In this document: piece by piece, positions 25,104-32,821 of the stretch
Position numbering within the stretch: the stretch's first letter is position 1
Layout: every line of letters starts with the position of its first letter
Source: Elusimicrobiota bacterium
Lineage (GTDB): Bacteria; Elusimicrobiota; Elusimicrobia; UBA1565; UBA9628
Length of the DNA stretch: 38,607 bases
Assembly (NCBI GenBank): GCA_023700845.1
Contig: JAMPYD010000002.1
Coordinates: 1-38,607, forward strand
Direction of reading: 5' to 3'
Notes under the pieces: model-generated
What the model saw: only the letters and a program-made list of their open reading frames with translations
Told to the model about the DNA's origin: nothing
Database searches by the model: none
Made by a program: the position numbers and the translations under genes

Positions 25104-26453
25104 GGCCGCGGCTTCAGTGCGCCAGTAGGCCTGACCCTCGGGCGGCAAGGTGTAGACCGGGTCCAGGTACTCGTAGCGGCGCGTCAACGCGTCCTCGTCG
25201 TCGGCCTCGATGCCGGTGCGGTAGCCCTTGGTCCAGTAGGAGATGCCCTTGACCTTGTCGTAGTCGGCGAGCTGATGGATCCAGCGCTTGCCCACGTACG
25301 GCACGTCGACGGTCACGCGCGGCGTGGCGAAGCCGGGCAGATAGCCCATGATGTCGTGTTGGAGCTTCATGCCCTCGGCGATGGACAGGCGCCAGTGCTC
25401 CGAGTTGGGGATCATGTCGGCCATGTAGAAGTAGTACGGCATGATCTTCGCGTGGTCGAGCAGCATGAAGCACAGCTCGAGCAGGTCCTGGCGCGTCGTG
25501 TTCACGCCGCGCAGCAGCACGCCCTGGTTGCGCACGTCCCGGAAGCCCATCTCGAGCAGCTTGCGCACGGCCTTGCCGACGAGCGGGGTCACCTGTTGGG
25601 CGTGGTTGACGTGCGTGTGCACGGCGATGTCGATGCCGCGGTCCCAGGCGCGCTTGGAGATGCGCTCGAGGGCCTTGAGCACGTCGTCCTGAAGGAAGTG
25701 CTGAGGCAGGCCTTGCAGCCCTTTGGTGGCCAGACGGATGTCCTTGATGTTGGGGATGTCCATCAGCTCCATCAGGAACACCTCGAGCTGGGCGATCGGC
25801 ACGTTGGCCACGTCGCCGCCGGAGACGACCACGTCGCGCACCGAGGGGGTCTTGCGCAGGTACTCGAGCATCGCGGCGTAGCGGTCCTTGGGCTGGCCCT
25901 CGAACTTGTGCTTCTGCACCTGGGGGACGGAGTTGCCGACGAGGTCCATGCGCGTGCAGTGGCCGCAGTACTGCGGGCACGTCGCGATCATCTCGGCGAG
26001 CACCTTGGTCGGATAGCGGTGCGTGAGGCCCTCGCTGGCCCACATCTCGGACTCGTGCAGGCTGTCGCGGCTCGCCTTGGGGTGGTTGGGCCACTCCGTG
26101 TGCCGGTCGGACACGATCGGGATCATGTAGCGGCGAACGGGATCGTTCCGGAGATCCTTCTCGTTCATCGTGTTGAGCATCTGAGGGGGGATGAGCAAAG
26201 ACATCGTCGCCTTCTCGTTCTGGTCCTTGACGATCTCCTCGGCGAGCTCGTCCGTCAGGAACGAGCCGAACGCGTCCTTGAGATCTTTGAGGTTCTTGGC
26301 CGAGTGCTGGCGCTGCCACAGCGCCGACTCCCACTGCTCCTTCGTGACGCCCTTATAGCCCGGCAGGCGCGTCCAATCCGGTTCCTTATACTCCCGCTTG
26401 AGGGGGTACTGGAACGGCTGCCGCGACGCGTCCGCCTTCACTTTCTTGGCCAT
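25092..26453 (-). CDS. KamA-family radical SAM protein (lysine 2,3-aminomutase-like)
   Basis: 453 aa from ATG 26453; an upstream in-frame extension exists but a perfect TATAAT lies 6 nt before this ATG. The [4Fe-4S] motif CPQYCGHC has cysteines 159, 163 and 166 (CX3CX2C). The SAM-binding SGGD is at 211-214, and D383 with K389 (VDVPYVGK) resembles the pyridoxal-phosphate lysine region. In clostridial lysine 2,3-aminomutase two aspartates (D293 and D330) hold the substrate amino group. Here the first appears to be T319 (LLRGVNT) while the second seems kept as D383. This suggests an amino acid other than lysine, or a different reaction. No beta-lysine acetyltransferase or EF-P gene is adjacent. 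Confidence 0.85.
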   Translation of the reverse strand: MAKKVKADASRQPFQYPLKREYKEPDWTRLPGYKGVTKEQWESALWQRQHSAKNLKDLKDAFGSFLTDELAEEIVKDQNEKATMSLLIPPQMLNTMNEKDLRNDPVRRYMIPIVSDRHTEWPNHPKASRDSLHESEMWASEGLTHRYPTKVLAEMIATCPQYCGHCTRMDLVGNSVPQVQKHKFEGQPKDRYAAMLEYLRKTPSVRDVVVSGGDVANVPIAQLEVFLMELMDIPNIKDIRLATKGLQGLPQHFLQDDVLKALERISKRAWDRGIDIAVHTHVNHAQQVTPLVGKAVRKLLEMGFRDVRNQGVLLRGVNTTRQDLLELCFMLLDHAKIMPYYFYMADMIPNSEHWRLSIAEGMKLQHDIMGYLPGFATPRVTVDVPYVGKRWIHQLADYDKVKGISYWTKGYRTGIEADDEDALTRRYEYLDPVYTLPPEGQAYWRTEAAALAR

Positions 26454-26459
26454 GTCCCC

Positions 26460-26465
26460 ATTATA
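26460..26465 (-). promoter_or_regulatory. -10 box, leaderless pattern (KamA-family gene)
   Basis: Perfect TATAAT on the minus strand, 6 nt before ATG 26453. The position expected for the -35 falls inside repeat copy R1 (26471-26504), so the repeat forms part of this promoter. Confidence 0.55.
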
Positions 26466-26470
26466 GGAAA

Positions 26471-26504
26471 TTGGTGTCAGGCCTAACGGTAGTGACAGTA
26501 TTTC
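26471..26504 (-). repeat. REP-like inverted repeat, copy R1
   Basis: 34 bp, inverse complement of copy R3 (28131-28164) with a single mismatch at 26492. It contains an imperfect palindrome (TGTCA ... TGACA, 5-bp stem, 13-nt loop). It lies between the KamA-family start and the transposase start. Confidence 0.9.
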
Positions 26505-26540
26505 GAAGATTGGCATGCAACTTTTTGGGGGGGTCGTTCG

Positions 26541-26546
26541 TATGAT
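26541..26546 (+). promoter_or_regulatory. -10-like box before transposase start
   Basis: TATGAT, 4 nt before ATG 26551. It favours 26551 over the in-frame ATG at 26515, which would read through a run of seven G. Confidence 0.35.
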
Positions 26547-26550
26547 TGGT

Positions 26551-27321
26551 ATGGGAAGAAGAACCCGGATCCATTTCAACGGCGCCGTCTATCACGTCAT
26601 GGCAAAGGGCGTGGACGGTCGAACCATCTTTGTCGATGATCACGATCGCAGGTTTTTCCTCGAGACGCTTGAACGTATATGCGCGGACTCGGGCGCGGAG
26701 ATCTTCGCCTATTGCCTTATGGGAAATCATTTCCACCTCGCGATCCAGGTCTCTCGCATCCCGCTTTCCGCAATCATGCAGCGGCTCCTCACGGGCTATG
26801 TGACCGCCTTCAATTTCCGACATAACCGAACCGGGCACCTGTTCCAGGCTCGATACCGCTCGAAGCATTGCCTGGACGACGCGCACCTCGCCGTCGTGAT
26901 CAGATACATCCATGAGAATCCGGTGCAAGCGGGACTCGTCACGCGCGCATGCGATTGGCCTTGGTCCAGCGCGGGCGACTACGAGGCGGATGATACGACA
27001 GAAGTGTCGATCCCCGCTGATTTCGATCCTTGGAAAGCCGACGATGAACCCAAGCACGCGCGCCGCTTCATCGAGGATCCGCAGGCCCCCCTCGACGATA
27101 TCGCCATTCGAGTGCAGAAACGAACCGGGGTCACGATCAGAGAAATGCAGTCGGCGGACCGACGAAGAAGTGTCGTGGCCGCGCGGCGGGCACTGACTCA
27201 TGAGGCTGCATGCCAAGGGCACCCTCTCCATGCGATCGCCGCATGGCTGCATACGACCCCGACTTCTGTCACTCGGTATTCCAAGGGCATTTCTGTCATT
27301 GCCGTTAGTCTGGACACCTAA
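26551..27321 (+). CDS. REP-associated tyrosine transposase (RAYT, Y1/HUH family)
   Basis: 256 aa from ATG 26551; MGRRTRIHFNGAVYHVMAKG is the standard start of this family. The HUH metal site is H60-x-H62 in MGNHFHL and the probable nucleophilic tyrosine is Y119 in RYIHENPVQAGLV. These single-strand nucleases nick at REP-type hairpins. The C-terminal part (about 190-250) looks like the DnaA-C-like helix-turn-helix found in many relatives. All catalytic residues are present and the frame is intact. The last codons lie inside repeat R2. It is lower in GC than its neighbours, consistent with acquisition. Confidence 0.9.
   Translation: MGRRTRIHFNGAVYHVMAKGVDGRTIFVDDHDRRFFLETLERICADSGAEIFAYCLMGNHFHLAIQVSRIPLSAIMQRLLTGYVTAFNFRHNRTGHLFQARYRSKHCLDDAHLAVVIRYIHENPVQAGLVTRACDWPWSSAGDYEADDTTEVSIPADFDPWKADDEPKHARRFIEDPQAPLDDIAIRVQKRTGVTIREMQSADRRRSVVAARRALTHEAACQGHPLHAIAAWLHTTPTSVTRYSKGISVIAVSLDT
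27290..27318 (+). repeat. REP-like repeat, diverged copy R2
   Basis: 29 bp matching R3 in 23 positions, same orientation as R3 and inverted relative to R1. It covers the final codons of the transposase and the region just upstream of the dehydrogenase promoter. Confidence 0.7.
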
Positions 27322-27326
27322 TTCTG

Positions 27327-27332
27327 TAGAAT
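27327..27332 (+). promoter_or_regulatory. -10 box, leaderless pattern (3-hydroxybutyrate dehydrogenase)
   Basis: TAGAAT, 6 nt before ATG 27339. As with the KamA-family promoter, the expected -35 position falls in the adjacent repeat (R2). Confidence 0.5.
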
Positions 27333-27338
27333 CGCCTC

Positions 27339-28121
27339 ATGCTAAAGGGAAAAACTGCGGTGGTGACAGGATCGACGAGCGGAATCGGCTTGGGAGTCGC
27401 CAAAGCGCTGGCGCAGCAAGGCGCCTCGGTGATGATCAACGGGTTCGGCGATGCGAAAGAGATCGAGGCCATAAGGCTCTCGCTCGAAAGGCTTTCCGGG
27501 GCGCAGGCGGCTTATCAGGACGCGGACATGAGCAAGCCGGCCGAGGTCGCAGCGATGATCATGGCCGCCGAGCGGACCTTCGGCAAGGTCGACATCCTGG
27601 TCAACAACGCCGGCATCCAGCACCTGGCGCCTGTCGAGGAGTTCCCGGCCGATAAGTGGGACGCCATCATCGCGATCAACCTGTCTTCGAGCTTCCACAC
27701 CATCCGCGCGGCCCTGCCCGGCATGAAAAAGCGGGGTTGGGGACGCATCGTCAACATCGCCTCGGCGCACGGCCTCGTTGCATCGGTGCACAAGGCCGCC
27801 TATGTCGCCGCCAAGCACGGCCTCATCGGCTTGACCAAGACGGTCGCTCTCGAGACGGCGCCGACCGGCATTACCTGCAACGCGATCTGCCCCGGCTGGG
27901 TGCTGACGCCGTTGGTGCAGAAGCAGATCGACGCGCTAGCGGCCCGCGACCGCATGACCGAGGCCGAGGCGAAGACCAAGCTCCTCGCCGAGAAGCAGCC
28001 CTCGCACGAGTTCGCGACCCCGGATCAGATCGGCGGGATGGTCGTGTTCCTGTGCTCCGACGCCGCCTCGCAGATGCGCGGCGCCGCGCTCACTGTCGAT
28101 GGCGGCTGGACGGCGCAGTAA
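27339..28121 (+). CDS. bdhA: 3-hydroxybutyrate dehydrogenase (short-chain dehydrogenase)
   Basis: 260 aa, the normal length. It interconverts D-3-hydroxybutyrate and acetoacetate with NAD(H), typically in polyhydroxybutyrate or ketone-body use. NAD site TGSTSGIG (10-17), NNAG (89-92), and catalytic N114, S142, Y155 and K159 are all present. The segments NIASAHGLVAS, CNAICPGWVLTPLVQKQID and the end VDGGWTAQ are hallmarks of the bacterial PHB-type enzyme. It lies between transposase and repeat R3, so it may have been acquired with them. Hbd and acyl-CoA dehydrogenase genes 2.7 kb away handle related C4 compounds. Confidence 0.92.
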   Translation: MLKGKTAVVTGSTSGIGLGVAKALAQQGASVMINGFGDAKEIEAIRLSLERLSGAQAAYQDADMSKPAEVAAMIMAAERTFGKVDILVNNAGIQHLAPVEEFPADKWDAIIAINLSSSFHTIRAALPGMKKRGWGRIVNIASAHGLVASVHKAAYVAAKHGLIGLTKTVALETAPTGITCNAICPGWVLTPLVQKQIDALAARDRMTEAEAKTKLLAEKQPSHEFATPDQIGGMVVFLCSDAASQMRGAALTVDGGWTAQ

Positions 28122-28130
28122 GGCAGGGCG

Positions 28131-28164
28131 GAAATACTGTCATTACCGTTAGGCCTGACACCAA
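28131..28164 (+). repeat. REP-like inverted repeat, copy R3
   Basis: 34 bp, matching the inverse complement of R1 at 33 of 34 positions. It sits 9 bp after the dehydrogenase stop and ends exactly where the stop codon of the convergent hydrolase begins (28165). Confidence 0.9.
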
Positions 28165-29292
28165 CTATCGGTTCTCGACCCAGGCGACGAGCTCGTCGAA
28201 GGCGGCGTGGGCGCGGGGCATGAGGGGGGTGACGAAGGGGAACATGTCGGCGTTGGTGTCGATGTGGGCGGCGTCGTCCTCGAAGACCGATCGGTGCAGG
28301 TCGGCCTTGCCCTTGGAGCGCACGAGGTCCCGGTAGGCCTCGCCGTGGCCCGCGCAGGGGATCAGGTAGTCGTGCCGGCCGGCGATCGAGATCAGGGGGG
28401 CCTTGAGGTCGCCGGTGTTCTCGAACTCGCGGATGGCGGCCAGGGCGGCGGGGCGGGAGTCGAGGTCGTAATCGGCGACGGGGCCCGCGTACGACGGGTC
28501 GAGGTCGCTGAGGAAGATGCCGAGCGAGGACTCCCAGTACACGAGCTTGTAGAGGTCGGCCAGCGGCTTCCACTTGGCGTCCACGCGGGGGAAGCCGGCG
28601 CGGGCGATCGCGTCCTGGTCCCAGGGCTCCTTGGAGACCGCGCGCAGCAGGGCGGGAAGCTCGCGCAGGAGATTGCCTTTGTCGGCGCGCCACATCACGC
28701 CGGAGATCTCCACCGCGCCGTCCACGAACCCCATCTCGGCGGCGCGGCGCGCGATGAAGCCGCCGTTGGAGAGGCCGATGGCGTAGACGCGCTCGGGGGA
28801 GGAGCCGTGGCGGCGCAGGATGAGCTCTCGCGCCGTTTCCACCAAGGCCTCCAGCCGCGAGGCCCAGCGGCGCACCGAGCTCTCCGGGGTCATGGGCATG
28901 ACCACGGTGTCGCCGTCGAGCAGAGCGCGGCGCACGCCTTTGTCGGTCGCGGCGAAGGCATAGCCTTTGGAGAGGAGGAAGTCGGAGAAATACAGGTCGT
29001 AGGTGCTCTCGTCGGTGATGCCCGAGGCGGCGGCGACGACGAGGCGCCCGTTCCAGTCGCGCGGCACGCGCAGGAGGAAGCGCGCGCGGTTCTCCGGAGG
29101 CAAGGCCCCGGTGATGAGCGTGCCCGGGACGGGCCTGTCGATCTTCGTCCACAGCGCCTTGGGCGGCGCGATGTGAAGGGCGTCCTCGGTGAGGACCCGG
29201 CCCGTGGTGGTCAGGTCGGCGACGTCCGCCTCGACGATCCCCGGCTCGCGGGGGAGGTCCACGCGGAAGGCGTAGGCGCGGGGAAGGCTCAC
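28165..29292 (-). CDS. Alpha/beta hydrolase of unknown specificity
   Basis: 375 aa, GTG start at 29292 overlapping the previous stop (GTGA). No signal peptide. The nucleophile elbow is GLSNG with S175; D308 (GRHDYLIP) and H343 (DAAHIDT) complete a plausible triad. The GLSNGG elbow and large lid are compatible with esterases acting on hydroxyacid or aromatic esters. Its neighbour across the repeat is a 3-hydroxybutyrate dehydrogenase, so hydrolysis of 3-hydroxybutyrate oligomers is a possibility, but that is inference from position only. Co-transcribed with the secreted hydrolase-like protein upstream. Confidence 0.82.
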   Translation of the reverse strand: MSLPRAYAFRVDLPREPGIVEADVADLTTTGRVLTEDALHIAPPKALWTKIDRPVPGTLITGALPPENRARFLLRVPRDWNGRLVVAAASGITDESTYDLYFSDFLLSKGYAFAATDKGVRRALLDGDTVVMPMTPESSVRRWASRLEALVETARELILRRHGSSPERVYAIGLSNGGFIARRAAEMGFVDGAVEISGVMWRADKGNLLRELPALLRAVSKEPWDQDAIARAGFPRVDAKWKPLADLYKLVYWESSLGIFLSDLDPSYAGPVADYDLDSRPAALAAIREFENTGDLKAPLISIAGRHDYLIPCAGHGEAYRDLVRSKGKADLHRSVFEDDAAHIDTNADMFPFVTPLMPRAHAAFDELVAWVENR

Positions 29293-30728
29293 GGCTTCAG
29301 GATCTTCGCCAGCTCGTCGCGCTTCTTGAGAGGGAAGTAATGGTCTCCGGAGACGATGCGCGCGCGGAACCTCCCGGTCTTGTCGGTCAGGACGGTGCCG
29401 GAGGGCGGAGCCTTCTCGGGGGCCGCGATGCCGAGCCGGTCGAAGAGGACCTTGGCGCTCTCCCAGTTCAGCAGCTTGTCGCCGTCGGCGTGGACGAGCT
29501 CGAGGCGCATATCGAGGTCGTGAATTTTCGCCGCGTCTTCCGGCGAAAATTCAAGACGGAACATGTCGCTCGAGCGGCGCAGCATGGCCTCCTGCCAGCC
29601 CGGGTCTTTCGCGTCGCGCTGGATGTCCTTGATGAAAGCCTTGCGGAGGTGGTCGACCGCCTTGTCCCACGGCTCCTTGAGGTCGGCCAGCATCATGCCG
29701 GCGGCGTCCTTGGAGGCCAGCGCGATGATCTGGCCGCGCTGGAAGCGCCACGTCTCGAGCCAGGCGGCGATCGCGGGGGCGAGGAACGGGTTCATGCGGC
29801 CCGTCGCCTCCCAGAGCTCGGCCGTCGCGTCGCCGGCATTGAGCCAGTCGACGACGGCGCGCGTGGCCTGGCTCATGCGCTCGAAATCGGGGCCGGCCTT
29901 CTTCTCGCTGCCCTCGAAGTGGGTCGTGGCGTGGAGCAGGAACACGCGCGAGCCGGACAGGGCCTTGAGCGCGGCGGCGACGGCGGGCTCGGCGTGGAGC
30001 TGGACCATGCGCTGGAAGACGAGGGTGCCGAAGGAATGCAGGGCGAGCTCGACCTTGCCGCCGGGGGAGTCCTTCGCGGCGATGAGCACGGCGCGCGCGA
30101 GGTCGCGGGCGTCGGCGTCGATGGGGGACTTCGTCGGGAGCCAGGCGGAAGGCGCGTGGCCGCGCGTCCAGAGGAAGAGCTCGGCTCCGGCTGGCTTCTC
30201 CGCGCGGGCGAACAGGGGCTCGAAGCTCTCGGTCAGAGCGAGGCCGCCGGCGTACACGCGCGCCCGGCCGCCGGACGAGCCTTCTCGGGCCTTGTAGTGG
30301 ATCGGGGCCCCGCCGTCGCCCTCGAACTCGCCCAGCGTCCAGCCTTCGCCCGGGGCGCCGGCGCGGCCGCCGTCGAACAAAGCCTTAGCCTCGGCCGCGG
30401 AGTCTTCGAGGGATTTCGAGGGCTTCTCGCTTTTCGCCGCGGCCACCGGCAGCGGCAAAGGCAGAGGCACGGGCAGCGCGGGCAGAGCGGGGACCGCGGT
30501 CGGGAGCATCAGGCGCGGGGCCTCGGCCTTGGCGGGCGCGGAGAGCGAAGGGGCGGTGAGCGACAGGGGCGCTGAGAGGGCCGGAGCGGTGAGCGCCGGG
30601 GCCGCTCCTCCGAGCGTCGGGACTCCGGCGAAGCTTCCAAGGGAGCCGGTCAGGCGCGGGGCGGCGACGACGCCGGCGAAGGTGGGGGGAACGAACGCCA
30701 TCGCGACGGTGAGAAGGATAGTGTTCAT
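29289..30728 (-). CDS. Secreted alpha/beta-hydrolase-like protein with Ala/Pro-rich N-terminus
   Basis: 479 aa. A signal peptide (1-18) is followed by about 75 residues of low-complexity Ala/Pro/Leu/Ser repeats (short TAPALSAP-like units). The C-terminal domain (about 125-479) resembles an alpha/beta hydrolase: candidate nucleophile S232 in LALHSFGTL, acid D415 or D417 (VHADGD), and H463 (SGDHYFPL). The elbow lacks the first Gly of G-x-S-x-G, so activity is uncertain. It heads a two-gene operon with the cytosolic-looking hydrolase downstream. Confidence 0.75.
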   Translation of the reverse strand: MNTILLTVAMAFVPPTFAGVVAAPRLTGSLGSFAGVPTLGGAAPALTAPALSAPLSLTAPSLSAPAKAEAPRLMLPTAVPALPALPVPLPLPLPVAAAKSEKPSKSLEDSAAEAKALFDGGRAGAPGEGWTLGEFEGDGGAPIHYKAREGSSGGRARVYAGGLALTESFEPLFARAEKPAGAELFLWTRGHAPSAWLPTKSPIDADARDLARAVLIAAKDSPGGKVELALHSFGTLVFQRMVQLHAEPAVAAALKALSGSRVFLLHATTHFEGSEKKAGPDFERMSQATRAVVDWLNAGDATAELWEATGRMNPFLAPAIAAWLETWRFQRGQIIALASKDAAGMMLADLKEPWDKAVDHLRKAFIKDIQRDAKDPGWQEAMLRRSSDMFRLEFSPEDAAKIHDLDMRLELVHADGDKLLNWESAKVLFDRLGIAAPEKAPPSGTVLTDKTGRFRARIVSGDHYFPLKKRDELAKILKP

Positions 30729-30735
30729 TGAGATT

Positions 30736-30741
30736 ATTCTA
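30736..30741 (-). promoter_or_regulatory. -10 box, leaderless pattern (hydrolase operon)
   Basis: TAGAAT on the minus strand, 7 nt before ATG 30728, in the 94-bp divergent gap shared with hbd. Confidence 0.45.
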
Positions 30742-30810
30742 GTTCACGCGGCCCCTTTTCCTGTGGGCCGTCCGGCCCCGGGGCGGGCGGCAAAAGGCCT
30801 AGCCATTTGA

Positions 30811-30816
30811 TAGACT
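30811..30816 (+). promoter_or_regulatory. -10 box, leaderless pattern (hbd operon)
   Basis: TAGACT, 6 nt before ATG 30823. No clear -35 was identified. Confidence 0.4.
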
Positions 30817-30822
30817 CGGCCC

Positions 30823-31680
30823 ATGGAGATCACCCGCGTCTGCGTCGTCGGCGGCGGCACGATGGGCAACGGCATAGCCCACGTCTTCGCCCAGAAAGGC
30901 TTTTCCGTCACCCTCGTCGAGGCGAAGAAGGAGCTCGCCGACAAGGCCGTGGCGACGATCACGAGGAACATGGACCGTCAGGTCGCCAAGGGCGGCCTGA
31001 CCGCGGCGGACAAGGACGCGGCGCTCGGACGCCTGAAGACCGCGACGTCGATCGCCGAAGCGGCCGGGTTCCAGCTCGCGGTCGAGGCCGTCCCCGAGCG
31101 CCTCGACATCAAGGCCGCGGTGTTCAAGGACCTCGAGGCCCACGGCGCGCCGGGGGCCATCCTCGCGACGAACACCTCCTCTTTGCCGATCACCGATATC
31201 GCGGCGACGCTGAAGGACCCGTCGCGGGTCATCGGCATGCACTTCATGAACCCCGTCCCGGTCATGAAGCTCGTCGAGATCATCCGCGGCAAGAGGACGT
31301 CGGACGCGGCGACCGAGGCGGTCAAGGCGCTCACGGTCAAGCTCGGCAAGATCCCGGCCGTCGCCAACGACTTCCCCGGCTTCGTCTCGAACAGAGTCCT
31401 GATGCCCATGATCAACGAGGCGATCCTCTGCCTTCAAGAGGGCGTCTCGACGAAGGAAGACATCGACACCATCATGAAGCTCGGCATGGCCCACCCGATG
31501 GGCCCCATCGCGCTGGCCGACTACATCGGCCTCGACGTGTGCCTGGCCATCATGGAGGTGCTCGACAAGGGCTTCGGCGGCGTGAAGTACAAGCCGGCGG
31601 AGCTGCTGCGCAAGATGGTCTCCGACGGCAAGCTGGGCGTCAAGTCCGGCGCCGGCTTCTACGAGTACCCCAAGAAATAA
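30823..31680 (+). CDS. hbd: 3-hydroxybutyryl-CoA dehydrogenase
   Basis: 285 aa, standard for the stand-alone short-chain enzyme. It oxidises or reduces 3-hydroxybutyryl-CoA/acetoacetyl-CoA with NAD(P)(H). Rossmann motif VGGGTMGNGIA (9-19), catalytic H140 in IGMHFMNPVPVMKLVE, E152, and the C-terminal helical domain with FVSNRVLMPMINEA and LGMAHPMGPIALADYIGLD. Only one base separates it from the acyl-CoA dehydrogenase gene, so they form an operon for butyrate-type or beta-oxidation metabolism. No crotonase or thiolase is in view. Confidence 0.95.
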   Translation: MEITRVCVVGGGTMGNGIAHVFAQKGFSVTLVEAKKELADKAVATITRNMDRQVAKGGLTAADKDAALGRLKTATSIAEAAGFQLAVEAVPERLDIKAAVFKDLEAHGAPGAILATNTSSLPITDIAATLKDPSRVIGMHFMNPVPVMKLVEIIRGKRTSDAATEAVKALTVKLGKIPAVANDFPGFVSNRVLMPMINEAILCLQEGVSTKEDIDTIMKLGMAHPMGPIALADYIGLDVCLAIMEVLDKGFGGVKYKPAELLRKMVSDGKLGVKSGAGFYEYPKK

Positions 31681-31681
31681 C

Positions 31682-32821
31682 ATGGATTTCAACTTCACCG
31701 AATCGATGTCGATGCTGCGCGACTCCGCTCGGGAGTTCGCCGAGAAGCGGCTCAAGCCCGGGGCGCTCGAATGGGACGAGCACGAGGCGATCCCGCCCGA
31801 GGTCTACAAGGAAGGCGCCGACCTGGGCTTCTTCGGCCTCTCGGTCCCCGAGGAATTCGGCGGCCTGGGCGTCGACCCTCTGGCCTACGCGGCCGCGATG
31901 GAGGAGCTCGCGCGCGGCTCGGCCTCGTTCCAGGTCTGCGCCACCGTGCACAACTCCTTGGTCTGCGCCGCGATCGCCAAGCACGGCACCGACGCGCAGA
32001 AGAAGAAGTTCCTGCCCAAGCTCGCCTCCGGCGAGTGGATCGGCGCGTACTCCCTGTCCGAGCCCGGCGCGGGCACGGACGCCGGCTCGCTCGCTACGCT
32101 CGCGATCGATGGCGGCGACCATTGGCTCGTCAACGGGACCAAGTCGTGGGTCACCAACGGCGGCTTCGCCACCGTGTTCCTGACCTTCGTGTCCACGAAC
32201 AAGGAGGCGGGCTCGCGCGGCATCACCTGCCTGCTCGTCGAGAAGGGCATGCCCGGCTTCACGGTCGGCAAGAAGGAGAAGAAGATGGGCCTGCGCGCCT
32301 CCGACACGCGCGAGACGAACTTCGTCAACGCGAAGATCCCGAAGGACGCTTTGCTCGGCGGCGTCGGCGGCGGCTTCAAGATCGCGATGAGCCAGCTGGA
32401 TTCAGGCCGCATCGGAATCGCGGCGCAGGCCGTCGGCATCGCCCAGGCCGCGCTCGAGGAGGCGGTCTCCTACGCCAAGCAGCGCAAGCAGTTCGGCAAG
32501 AAGCTCTCCGAGTTCCAGCTCACCCAAGCTAAAATCGCGGACATGGCTACGAACATCGCGGCAGGACGTTTATTGGTATTTCAAGCCGCGAGCCTTCTCT
32601 CTCGCGGCTTGAAATGCACGATGGAGGCCTCGATGGCGAAGTCCTTCGCCTCGCGCATCGCCAACAAGGCCTGCTTCGACGCCGTGCAGATCCACGGCGG
32701 CAACGGGTTCGTACGGGAGTTCCCCGTGGAGCGGTATTACCGCGACGTGCGCGTGACCGAGATCTACGAGGGCACGACCGAGGTCCAGAGCCTCATCGTG
32801 GCGCGCGAGGTCCTCGGATGA
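31682..32821 (+). CDS. Acyl-CoA dehydrogenase (short-chain/butyryl type)
   Basis: 379 aa, typical length. The FAD enzyme introduces the alpha,beta double bond in acyl-CoA. Family signatures are visible: AYSLSEPGAGTDAGSLAT near 120-140 and catalytic E363 in EIYEGTTEVQ, the position used by short- and medium-chain enzymes. RIGIAAQAVGIAQAALEEA is the flavin-contact helix. Co-transcribed with hbd. Whether it runs as a reductase with an electron-transfer flavoprotein (butyrate formation) or oxidatively cannot be told; no etfAB genes are in the window. Confidence 0.93.
   Translation: MDFNFTESMSMLRDSAREFAEKRLKPGALEWDEHEAIPPEVYKEGADLGFFGLSVPEEFGGLGVDPLAYAAAMEELARGSASFQVCATVHNSLVCAAIAKHGTDAQKKKFLPKLASGEWIGAYSLSEPGAGTDAGSLATLAIDGGDHWLVNGTKSWVTNGGFATVFLTFVSTNKEAGSRGITCLLVEKGMPGFTVGKKEKKMGLRASDTRETNFVNAKIPKDALLGGVGGGFKIAMSQLDSGRIGIAAQAVGIAQAALEEAVSYAKQRKQFGKKLSEFQLTQAKIADMATNIAAGRLLVFQAASLLSRGLKCTMEASMAKSFASRIANKACFDAVQIHGGNGFVREFPVERYYRDVRVTEIYEGTTEVQSLIVAREVLG

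Larger units (their letters stand above)
26471..28164. mobile_element. Putative RAYT unit with 3-hydroxybutyrate dehydrogenase cargo
   Basis: About 1.7 kb bounded by the near-identical inverted repeats R1 and R3. It contains a Y1/REP-associated transposase, an internal diverged repeat (R2) overlapping the transposase stop, and a 3-hydroxybutyrate dehydrogenase gene. The transposase end is visibly less GC-rich than its surroundings. Whether the whole block moved as a unit is inference; no target duplication was seen, and none is expected for HUH-type enzymes. Confidence 0.5.

Noticed and set aside
26515..26550. Upstream in-frame ATG (26515) for the transposase, reading through a G7 tract that could be phase-variable
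   Set aside because: The family-typical N-terminus starts at 26551 and a -10-like box lies between the two ATGs, so the G-tract is probably untranslated.
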